From NCBI GenBank assembly GCA_026545765.1, contig CM048839.1, positions 20,522,566 to 20,586,565 on the forward strand: DNA of 64,000 bases. Direction: 5' to 3'. The position numbers were made by a program, and so were the translations under genes. A model generated the notes under the pieces. It saw nothing but the letters and a program-made list of their open reading frames with translations, was not told the DNA's origin and ran no database searches. Shown here in pieces: positions 11,801-22,131 of the stretch. The stretch is from Plantago major (taxonomy: Eukaryota; Streptophyta; Magnoliopsida; Lamiales; Plantaginaceae). Numbering within the stretch: position 1 is the stretch's first letter; the number at the start of each line of letters is the position of its first letter.

Positions 11801-13122
11801 ATCAGACCACTGTCAAACCCCATTAAAGAAACTGGTCACATTCAGATTTTGTATGGAAATCTTGCCCCAGATGGTTCTGTTGCGAAGATTACGGGGAAGG
11901 AAGGGCTATACTTCGCTGGTATTGTCTTTTATTGAACTATGTGGAAATTAAAGAAACCTTCTGGTAATTTTTTTGAGTTGAGTAATGGTATCTAACATCG
12001 AAAAATACTTTATCCTAGGCCATGCGCTTGTTTTTGAATGAGAGGAATCTATGATTGCAGCATCTCGGAAGACCCAGCTAGTTTTAAGGTAACAGTGCTA
12101 ATGTTGGGAACTATCCATCATTGGGTTAAATAGTTGTTCATTGTATATCTTAAGCAGTCCCAATAGCCTCCTTGTTGAATTTGAAGTTAAGTTTGATGGT
12201 ATACTTTGTTGTTTGTATCTCGTTTCAGGGAAAAGTAGTAGTTATTAGAGGAGAAGGACCCAAAGGTGGACCGGGCATGCCAGAAATGCTGACTCCTACA
12301 AGCGCAATAATGGGAGCCGGGCTAGGCAAAGTTTGTGATTTTTCGATTCCCTTTTTAGTCGTTGGTATTCCGACTAATGTTGCATTAAATTAATTTAAGT
12401 TGACATCTTTTCCCTAAAACTATACTGCATTTGTTTCAACCTTCAGGAAGTTGCACTGCTAAATGCTAACTGACGGACGGTTTTCCGGAGGTTCTCATGG
12501 TAATGTTGTAGGACATATATGTCCTGAGGCACAGGTTTGTCTTACAGATGCTGTTTATTGCCCTATTCTGTAAGCATATATATATATCGGGGATCTTGAG
12601 CGTCTAAAACTAAGATGCACACATATTGTGTAAATTTGTTTGGGAGTTATTCTTTTCGTAATCTTCTAAAATCCTGTATCTAACTTGGGAAATTATTACA
12701 AAATTTCAAGCTGTATTTTTTGAAAAAAAGAGTAGTGTGAAATGGAAGATAGTGTGTTGGATGTATGGGTTTGGATTTTAGTTTCAAGTTGTGACTTGTA
12801 ATTGTTTAACATTCTTTATGCTCGTGTAATCGTTGCAAACTTTCATTAACAAAATTTTGGCGTAAAAAAAAAAGTGTCAAATGGTCATATGACTTATTGT
12901 GAATTCAGGAAGGAGGCCCCATTGACCTAGTTGAAAACGGAGACATTATTCAGATAGATATTGGGAAAAAGACAATAGACGTACTGATAACGGACGAGGA
13001 ATTTAAGGAGCGGAGAAGTAGGTGGACACCGCTAGCATATAAAGTTAAACGGGGTGTTCTTTACAAGGTAGGTTGAATTACGTTAATGCATGTCCCAAGT
13101 TTTGCATGGTCTCATGAACTCT

Positions 13123-13538
13123 CTATATACTGTATTCTCAGTACATTAAGAATGTGCAATCGGCCTCAAATGGATGTGTTACGGATGAGTAGAGGGTCCA
13201 GAAGTTTTTGCAGAAAAGATTAGAGAGGCGTTGCGCTCCTGGATGTTACTGCAGCTGATTAAGTAGATATCTATGTTGATATTCGTTCAGATAATAATTG
13301 TCGTCATTCCAAACGTTGATAAAAACTGTTCTATATACTGTATTCCCAGTACATTAAGAATGTGCAATCGGCCTCAAAGGATGTGTTACGGATGAGTAGA
13401 GGGTCCAGAAGTTTTTGCATAAAAAATTAGAGAGGCGTTGCGCTCCTGCAGTATGTTACTGCGGCTGATTAAGTAGATATCTATGTTGATATTCGGTCAG
13501 ATAATAATTGTCGCCATTCCAAACGTTGATAAAATCTG
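13123..13538 (+). repeat. Tandem duplication of the dehydratase terminal exon
   Basis: Two copies with a period of 208 bp (starting at 13123 and 13331) each contain the splice acceptor, the terminal exon (YIKNVQSAS...) and 3' flank. The second copy has lost one base inside the exon, so its frame is broken. The copies differ at few positions. Confidence 0.85.
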
Positions 13539-14238
13539 TGGTTATTATTTTAGCAAGTTCATCCTTAGTATGAATCTGCAAGTGCATATTATTGGATGTA
13601 GAAGAAGTGTAGAACATAAAAGACTAGTGTAAATTTGATATTCTCAGGAAAGAATCACCATTTTAAATGACTTCTAAGGAAAGATCTGACGATTACATGG
13701 ATTCTGTGTAACTATCATCATGCTTGCTTAATTGTTCTTGAGACAAACACTTAAAAGGACAATATGGCATGTGCATTATTGATTAGGCCGAAAGTGTAGT
13801 ATAGCATTGAACATGAATTAAAATCATAGTTTTGTGATATATATATGGATTAAAATCATAGTTTCTACATGTTTTGGATTATTGAAAAATGAGACATTTT
13901 TGTATTTTTCAAAACGTTGCATTATAATTTGTATTTCATTTATTAAGTATAAAGCATGAGAGATAAATGGTTAGATAAAAATGAAAATTATAAAACATAA
14001 ATCATGAAAATGATTTGTGAATTCAAGATTGATTTCATCCTCATGAGTTTAAAAACTTTTGATACTTCACTTTTAAGTTTTAACAAAAAAATGTACTACT
14101 ACTAAATTTGATAATGTCATACACAATCAAAATGAACATATATTTCATTAAATTTTGTACACACAACCAATAAAAAATTGATACGTTTATTCCATTAAAT
14201 ATTAAAATATTAAAATTAAAATAATACGCAATTCTAAA

Positions 14239-14278
<40 letters not shown>

Positions 14279-14640
14279 TTTGAGAGGGTAAATTTGGTTA
14301 TTTTGATTAATATTTGATTTTTTTTAATTTAAATATTCATGGGGCGATCGTCTCACCAAATTTGACGATTTGATATAGACCGTTAGATAAAAAAATCTAA
14401 TGGTTTGCAGAAAAGAATCTAATATTGCTATAGTCCTTATTATCAAGGTTCCAGCATATGAACTGCTTTAAACATTTATTACTAGTTACTTGTTGTGAAG
14501 TTTCATTATAAGCATTATTTCATCTAGATCTGGAGTTTAGTTAAATAGATGCAAGTTTAATTGGATTATTTTTTCAAAGGAAACTCGCTTAATTAAAACT
14601 AAGAACATTTTTTACGTGGTATATGACTGATAAAAAAATC
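13539..14640. other. AT-rich DNA without a gene
   Basis: No supportable open frame. It includes a pure (AT)n microsatellite at about 14239-14274. Confidence 0.6.
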
Positions 14641-15830
14641 TTTTTGCAGTTATGCCGTTCACTCCGATAGAGTATCGCGATTTTACTGTAACTTTACCCC
14701 GCTCTACAAAGTGGGATAGAGTTTCGGCTGGAACAGGCAATGCCCGCGCAGATTGCTTGTTCAAGTGCGGGCATATGTTAACTTTATTCAATAACCATTT
14801 CATCTCTGTGAAAAGAAGTAATTGGGCAAAGCTAAGAAGCATCTAGCTAAGGTTGAGGGGAGAAGGCCCCTACTGACCAAAATGGCGCGAGGCGCTGGAT
14901 GAGGCAGAGGTCAAAGTTATTAATTTGAGAGCCCAAATGCTCAATATCCGCAACTTGACGTTGAAAGATAACAAGTATTTGAACGATGTGAAGGAGATAT
15001 ATAAAGGTCACAAGATTGTTGTCTGGCCTGATCCAAGCCTTAATTCATCCAAATCTAGTCTACTTGGAAGTCAGTGCAAGAACAAGAGCATAAAGTTTGA
15101 GAAGAATTAAATCTGGTGAACTTGGAAGTCAGTGCAAGAACAAGAACATAAAGTTTGAGAAGAATTAGACTGATGTTTTTACTATTCTAGCTCAAACTAG
15201 TAGAAACTTTCTCAATTCCCTAGATTCCGGGTTTCAAGAATTTACATGTTTAGTACGTATGGATTAATTTCCAGATGGATTTCAAGAGTTTCCAATCTTG
15301 AAAAAAAAAAAGTGCGGGCATATGTTGAAGGAGCTAGAGTTTCTACGGAGGTCGTATATGAAAGACAAAAGAGTGTTTGTGGTTACAAGCACACCTAGAT
15401 ATCTGGAAAGAACACATTCCGCGCACTGAGAGGAACGGATTTGTCGACCCATACTTTGTCCCTATTTCACTCGCAGTGAAGCATTTGAGAGGTCATGGAT
15501 ACAAGGAAACTCCAAACATTGGAGATCTAGGGAGAGTACGTGAATAGATTCAACTATGAGGTTATCCTCATAGAGTTTCCCGCATATGGAGATATTTTGG
15601 TGAACGCCCGTGAGAGACTACGATTGGTTGGAAATCAGAAGCCTTATGTGATCGTGGTATCGTCGACCCTCCTCTTTACGGCGTCGACTGTCCCTTTGAC
15701 CTTTAGAGATTCAAAGATGGTTGATAATATTGTTGGGGGAATGCACAACCATGATCCCTTCTTGCGTGCTTATGATAATCTTGTATCTTGTTACTTTTTT
15801 CATTCTGCAATGTTTGAACCTTAGCAAATT
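14641..15830 (+). pseudogene. Unrecognised degenerate coding-like block
   Basis: Several short open pieces in different frames are GC-richer than their surroundings: 14652-14846, 14925-15110 (a lysine-rich stretch with NLRAQMLNIRNLTLKDNKYL, helical in look), and 15350-15820. The last holds pieces in two frames, including GFVDPYFVPISLAVKHLRG and QKPYVIVVSST. The latter has a faint look of plant RPA1-like DUF223 proteins, which I would not rely on. A stretch of about 48 bp is repeated at 15062-15110 and 15119-15167. The block looks like an old gene or transposon piece broken by frameshifts. Confidence 0.3.
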
Positions 15831-15960
15831 TGGATTTGATGTATTGAGTGATTCTCATTCTTAGTACCATTTTTTTCTTTTTGTATCTTGTTGGTTTCTT
15901 CATTCTGCACTGTTTGAACCTTCGCAAATTTAGATCCTTATCTTGTATTCTTTTCATTCT
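15770..15960 (+). repeat. Imperfect tandem duplication of about 110 bp
   Basis: The motif CTTGTATCTTGTT...CATTCTGCAATGTTTGAACC recurs at about 15779-15830 and 15892-15935, with T-rich DNA between. Confidence 0.6.
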
Positions 15961-16379
15961 CTTAGTCGTATTGTGCTACAATAAATATACGGATGCAATA
16001 AGCCATGAATACTTTGCAATCATATTTCAAATAAATGTTTGAATCCTAATTAATTACTTATTTCAACCATATTAACCATTTGTCGCCCATTACTAAATCA
16101 ACAATTAATTTATGCGCTATAACATAACATCGTCGGGTAATAGTGTTGGAGAATATTTTGAGGAGTTGGCATTTGGCAAGCTATCATATTAAACAATATG
16201 ATAAGTCGCACTTTGCCCCACTTAATATTATAAAGCGTAAAACACTTTTTAAAGTCGCTAATCTATATTGCTCCATTCAAACATCACTCTCTAACTCACG
16301 ATTCAACAACCTCAAAATCTCTAACTCTATCGGGAAAGCACCGCTTTTCACCCCTCGCCGCTTCCGTCGCATCTTATGA

Positions 16380-17655
16380 GGTGTCTTTAGACAACTCATT
16401 TAGTCCCTTTTACCTTTTGTTTTATAGTTGTTTAGTTTTGTTTTGTATATATTTTGTGGAGTTTCTTTTGTTTTGCGCATTTCCACCTTATATCCAGGTT
16501 TTAGGTGTTTTCGTGAAGAAATGGAATCAAAACAATGTATTTTAATGCATGTTATTGTATAACACAAGTTCCAAGACTTCAAATAGGGGTCACGAGATGC
16601 ACGATATGTCAAACGAGTCAAGGATGGACTAAAATTTGATTTGTTGAGCTCAAAGGAAGTGGGGGCGACCGCTTAAGGCTATGTACGCAGTGAACATAGG
16701 CCAAAGTCGCTCTCCACTGCGCACAGTGGAGCGCGCGACCGCGCAGAACAGAGCGGATGAACGCTCACCCTACCCGCGCGATCGTGCGGGTGAAGGCGCG
16801 CGGTCGCGCGACCGCGCACCTTGTTTCGTAACGCCCATCGACGTTTTTTCTTTTATATACTGTTTAGTGTTTCATTTTCAGATTAGATCATCCAAGATTG
16901 TAAATTCTCAGATTTTGAAATTCCCCTTTCTCTCTTCCAAGAACCCTACATCTTTTGTTAGTAGACATAATTTTCATTATTCGTTGACTTTGTGTATACG
17001 CTTATTGCATGTTGGATGTGTGGAACATGAGTGGGTGAGTAGCTAGTATATTCAATGGGTCGGTGGTAAGAATTTAGGCATTGCTGCCCGGGGTTTACGT
17101 TTTTTGTACGAATGCATGAAGGCATGGTTGTATGGATTAGTTTACGGGTTGTATATGGGGTGAGCAATCGAATAGCAAAACCTAGATTCATTAGAGGAAT
17201 TAGCACCTCCTAGTTGAATTCGAATTGCATAACTCATTGTCCGTAAATGTTAGGTTTGGTAGAATTGACGACTCTACTATTTCCATTGAAAATGATTTAC
17301 TTTTAATTGTCGCTTCTACTTGTTGCCCTGCTTTCTAGCATGAACAATGTACTTACCACCGGCATGTGTTTCTTTATTGAGATAAGCGAAACGTTCTTTG
17401 TATGATTGTTTATAGGGGTCTTTCTTCTTAAGCTAAGAGTTACTTCTGTTTTGAAACCAAAACCTATTCAAAAATCTCAGTCTACTTGATTTCTAGTCGA
17501 TTATCTAAACTTGCATTTGCAAACAAAGCTTAGTCAAGTCCTTCGAGAAGATACTCGGGCCAACTCATCACGTCACTACGGTTCTCTAGTGATCTGTATT
17601 TGTGCCTTTGACTATAAACAAATCGAAGACTGGATTTGACGCATCAACATCTCTA
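16380..17655 (+). mobile_element. LTR-like segment, possibly a Ty3/gypsy solo LTR
   Basis: The 3' part (17520-17650) resembles the ends of plant gypsy LTRs of the Athila/Tat group: a 'gagaagatactcgg' block, a run ending in 'tttgactataaacaaatcg', and a terminal GACGCATCA. No gag or pol follows. The left boundary and TSD are not resolved; an imperfect candidate start is TGTCTTTAGACA near 16383. No host gene is seen within it. Confidence 0.4.
16660..16825. repeat. GC-rich palindromic core (GCGCGACCGCGC type)
   Basis: Overlapping inverted repeats of GCGCGACCGCGC, GCGCGGTCGCGC and CGCGCGATCGTGCGGG in otherwise AT-rich DNA. It sits inside the LTR-like segment. The 121-codon frame crossing it is unlikely to be coding. 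Confidence 0.6.
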
Positions 17656-19071
17656 CGCCCGGCGCACGGTTTAACAAGAGGATGATGTTGATAGGTTATG
17701 GTGGTTAATAGAAGAATTATAATGCATCTATATATGGAATACATCTAAATGCACACTCATTCTAATTTTTCGTATGTAAACAAATGGATATACTGTAGCA
17801 AATATATCGAATATAAATTTTCCGTACGTTCCCTGACAGTTGTGTTTTTTTTATCTTCTCAAGAGTATAACTGTACAAGTATCATTGAGAAGCAAAAGGC
17901 TTCACATAACTTCACCATTCTTTGCTATTGTTTGTAATCCATATTAGGCTCAGATCGCTTCTCGATTAGTTTCATACTCCAATGGCGCACATCACCAAGA
18001 CCTCAAGGTCCACCAACCAAGCCCACAAAGAAGAATAGATGGGAAGGAAGGCACGGAGGGTTCAACCACCATATCTCAGCCGGAAAAGCAAGGTGTGAAA
18101 TAGGAGTAACGCATGCAAGTCACAGTCACTGAGACTTGCTATATGTGTTGTTCTGATCGTTGTAGTAAGAAAGAACAGGAGTAGTATATAGTGATGGTCA
18201 GGGGAGACAAGAGAAGCAATGACCCGTCCACTCTCACAACTACTCGTAACTTTATGCTCTAAACTTCAAACCATCAACACACTCAATAATGGTGCTGCTC
18301 ACAGAAACCAACAGCAACACTGAATCGAAAGCATTCACCATTCGGAAATCTGGTACAACATGCACGTGTCAAAGAAGAGGTAATGAGAGTGCTAGAAAGC
18401 TCCGGTGATGCCTAACCTTGACGTTTCTTTCTATTTACGTACCATAATCTTCTAGAAGAAAACTACCAATCAACATGGAACCAAGGGGGACTGTGTTATT
18501 GTCATCAAGCTATGTGCTTAAAAGATGGGATTGGACTAATGCAGCAACAAAGGACACTATCAGCAATCCCAGAACCCTCTCGGTGCCTTTTTGAAGATAG
18601 CCAAACAAGGAAAAGTAGAGCATGAATCTGTTTTATCAATTCTCATCAGCATCAAGGATATAGACAAAGTATCTTGTGAACTCTACTCAATTAATTAAAC
18701 AAGCTCAGTTACCTACCCAAGAAACTGGCAGTTGCCACTGTAACAGTACCCAAAAACTGACTTGTTTGGGTTATAAGGAAGTTTTGCTTTTCGAAAACGT
18801 CTCCCTAGCTACTATATAAGCTCAGAGTAAATTAAAAAAATATAACCGGTAGAGGCAGTAGAACAAGATCAAACCTTTTACTAAACCAGAATTCAGAGCA
18901 CAAAAACTCAACAAACCAGATATCACAAGAAATACCTAGCTATGCAATGTGCCATATGCATGAGAAAATAAATAAAAAAAAGAAAATCGAACTGAGTCTG
19001 ATATAGTGTGCTTAAAGAGATCTTACAAATTAAGACAACTAATGAAAATTGCAGCAGGTAGCTTAATTAAA
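17656..19071. other. No recognisable gene
   Basis: Unique-looking DNA of moderate GC. A 39-codon frame starting near 18290 matches nothing I know. The part nearest 19071 may be the 3' flank of the F-box gene on the minus strand. Confidence 0.4.
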
Positions 19072-20363
19072 TTAAAGAGCATAGGATGACAAAGAAAGGG
19101 GCTCCATGTAGGGTGCAAAACTGAGCCTCATACGTATTCCATTACCATGATAGTACTCTACTTCCCCAAAAGATTTGTTATCTAAGTTGCAAAAGAAAAT
19201 TCTGTCCTCCTTGAATTTGAGAAGAGCAACATGGGGTACCATCCAAGGAATCAAACCTGCCAAGTGCATCCACCAGATCATACAATGATTTGGATTCGTA
19301 TAATCTTTAGACGATTCATCAACTGGTGGTAAGATGGTTCTGCACATCCATTAGTAACTAATGTTGTGCATCAAGATCCATTCACTTCTCGGTATAGTAG
19401 TTGAGCGCTTCTTGTATCTTTCATATTGATCATTAGGTAGCATCCACATTTTTATTTCTTTCAAATGTTGGATGTTTGCGCAAAGCCACAAGGCATCATC
19501 AGGGGACGAAGATGATCTAACAGTATTGTACTCAACTGTTACCTCACGTTTCCCTGGTAGTTCGATTAACTGAAGATGTTTTCTAGTATCATCATCATCA
19601 ATAAGAGTTCTTGTGTCATAAACAGCAATAGATGAACCAACCGTATACCAGTAAATGATGCCATTCTCCACAAAGGGCTCCTTCCAGTGTAGGAAATTGA
19701 AATAACCTGTGGCATTTAAGGTTGATATAGTCCATTTGCCAGTCTTGGAAGAGAAAGTTTGTATCGTAACAGAACTTCCGTTCTCCATAAGTCCAGCCAC
19801 AACAACTTTATAATTCAGAACCAGATTCTCTAGCTGATCATCACAGACTAATACCGCAGCTCTAGCTTTCTTAGGTGGTTTTGGCACTGTGATGCTTCTA
19901 TTGGTCAAAGGATTCAGTATGCAGTATCCGTATCTGCGGCGTTTTTTCTTCAAATATCGAAAGAGAAGAAGACCATCACATGAGCATAAGAATTTATAGT
20001 CTAACTTGATTGAAGTATCAATTTTGTAGTCATTTGTTGGAGGCATGGGTAATATGTTTGCAGAGTCTTCTACATTACCAGATGATACTGATTCATAGTT
20101 CTGGGACTATATCAAACCAAGTGCATGCGTTCCTTTCGTATCCTGTAATAACTTTCAAGGAAGAAAGGGCTGGAAATTATACAGTTCCATCTCTTGGAGA
20201 CGCACCTAAACCGGAAAATAGATTTTGCTGGTAACCGAACTAGTAGTTCCGTTACCAAGTCTTCATTGCCCTCCACTTTTAACACACTGCTGCTGAGATC
20301 TGCTGAAGCTAAGACAGAAACTCTTCCTCTCCTTTCGTTTAATAAGGATGATGAAGCCCACAT
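19072..20363 (-). pseudogene. F-box protein gene with F-box-associated domain, broken
   Basis: F-box proteins are the substrate receptors of SCF ubiquitin ligases. The minus-strand frame from 20363 has an F-box at about residues 33-70 (DLVTELLVRLPAKSIFRFRC...SKRW). It then continues into an F-box-associated kelch-like domain (FLCSCDGLLLFRY, ILNPLTNRSITVPKPP) to about 19072. Lesions: around 20110-20070 the frame needs two shifts, with TGA in one frame and TAG in another, and a TAA sits at 19351-19353, after which the same frame continues for 91 codons. The full length of about 420 codons is normal for the family. The gene appears intronless. The two shifts could in principle be sequencing errors, but three lesions favour a pseudogene. 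Confidence 0.75.
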
Positions 20364-22131
20364 TTTGTAAGTAGCTGCATATATGAATTTAATCTGAAAT
20401 TAGGTGTCATGTGCGCTTTAATTAGCTCTGAAATACATAACAGATTATATACTACTTAGTCATCTCAAATTTTCACTTTTTTTTCTCAATTTCAACTTTA
20501 CATACCTTAAACAAAAAATATACTCGTACTTCATTATGAAGTATGGAACTCATACTTCATTATCAAGTGTGGAATGGATGGAGTATGAATTATCAAATAT
20601 CTGCAATCTCCTATGCTTAAATAGACAGAATGACTAACAAAACATGTATTCCATAAATCCTAAATCAGTTCTGAATACAACATGATAATTTATTGACTAC
20701 TATTCACTACGACTCAATTTGTCATCAGAAAGTTTTTAATGAAACGGAGGAGTATACGAAAGTTGAGAATATTGTCTACGCGTACAGGAGTATTCATCGA
20801 TGGCTATATTAGTACATCTATTAAGAATTATATATATTGTCAGTGACAGACAAGAATTGATCATAGAACAATCGATCGAAGGATCAGAGATGGAAAAATT
20901 AACTACATACCTTGGTACAGCTCCAAAATATCTTAAGCTACTTTTCAGATGAGAGGAATAAAAGACGAGAGTATTGCTCAATACTAATTGTAATTAGATT
21001 CTAATTCCAAATACATGATGAATTTTGACACTTTTAGGACTCATTTGAAAATTTTGGCTAACTGTGTATTTGTCAAAACTTCACTAGCTGACACTACTTA
21101 CGTAATCCTTACCTTCCGATCTCAACTTTTCGTATTGACTTTTTTTTTGTCAATTATTGTCAATTTTAACCTCAAATTACTCTTAAATTACAAAGGTAAT
21201 TAACCATTGATGTTTCAGATAAATTTGAGGTTAAAATTGAAATGATTGACCGAAAAAAAGTCATGGGGATATTGATATCGAAAATGTGGGAGTATATACG
21301 TGTGCATACATATGTATGCATTATATGAAATTCTTGGATCTCTAAGCTCTCGACTGACAAAGATCTTTCCTTCATGGTTGCCTCTATGTCTTAAATTTGT
21401 GTTAAACTGTTTTATTATTGTTATTGTTATAATATTATTAATACTCTCGAGTATCAACCATGCAATACGTTACCAGAGAGTGCCAAGCTTAATACTCTCA
21501 ACCATGTTACTCCAGAGAGTGCCGAGTTTAAACGTTTATCAACTCCACAACAGATAATCCGGACTAACCTGAAAAACAGAGTAACCTCCTACCCAGCCTT
21601 TTCTTTTCGGGTCCCAACACAAGTTGAAGGCCAAGAACACTGAGTAATTAGACTACTCTACTCTTTCGATCCAAAGAAATTGTCATGTTTTGAACTTTCC
21701 GTCAACCAACTTCAAATTTAACCCTGATCGTAAAGTTCAATGGTTAAGAGATTGTTTGACATGCAACTAAAACCAAAAAGACCTGATTTATAACGCCTAA
21801 TTTTTTTCTTAACTCAAGGTTTCAATCGCATACCAAGGTTGTTAGTCACGAGTACTTGCATTAAGAATAGGTGCGTTAGTAATTAACTATACTCCATGTT
21901 GATCTATCACATGAACTTTCGTGATTTGTTTGATGCAGCAAGTCATCCTAAATTACTAATTACGTGTTGCGAGTCATGACTCATGATCAAGAGTCTATCA
22001 TAAACCACGCCTACATTTTCCAAAATATTAACCAGTAGAAGATGCAAGTTAAATGTAGTTTCCAAAAAGATACAGAGCCGAAAATCGCAAGAGTCGCCAT
22101 TTTATGACAGGTAACACAACTTTTAGCTTGA
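20364..22131. other. Intergenic, AT-rich
   Basis: No gene is supportable. It contains the fold-back at 21105-21295 and a short near-duplicate, CCAGAGAGTGCC, at about 21470-21525. Confidence 0.5.
21105..21295. mobile_element. Fold-back element (MITE-like)
   Basis: Arms at about 21137-21180 and 21219-21262 are inverted copies (GACTTTTTTTTTGTCAATTA... / ...GGTTAAAATTGAAATGATT) around a loop of about 38 bp. Weaker complementarity extends outward to about 21105 and 21295. No TSD was resolved. Confidence 0.55.

Larger units (their letters stand above)
6917..13192 (+). pseudogene. Dihydroxy-acid dehydratase pseudogene (plastid, branched-chain amino acids)
   Basis: Dihydroxy-acid dehydratase (IlvD/Edd family) makes the 2-keto acid precursors of valine, isoleucine and leucine in plastids. 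Recognisable exons: 6917-7063 plus 8007-8363 (one exon split by a solo LTR), 9081-9152, 9978-10025, about 10758-10900, 10992-11186, 11259-11370, 11468-11537, 11642-11700, 11795-11918, 12019-12088, 12229-12330, 12447-12534, 12909-13067 and 13142-13192. The first encodes a transit-peptide-like start (MQASYLL...). Iron-sulfur motifs remain ([17 protein letters not shown]). Lesions: a frameshift between the transit peptide and KLNKYS, the LTR, a 1-base loss near 8090, Arg-to-Trp changes in exon 9081-9152, GGA to TGA at about 12037 followed by a 1-base loss, and a 7-base insertion near 12466. Splice sites are mostly intact. A working copy must be elsewhere, because the enzyme is essential. Confidence 0.93.

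Noticed and set aside
6917..13192. Functional dihydroxy-acid dehydratase gene
   Set aside because: At least five independent lesions plus a solo LTR in the first exon.
16681..17046. 121-codon frame over the GC-rich palindromes
   Set aside because: Its coding look comes only from the absence of stops in GC-rich DNA; the second half is low-complexity hydrophobic.
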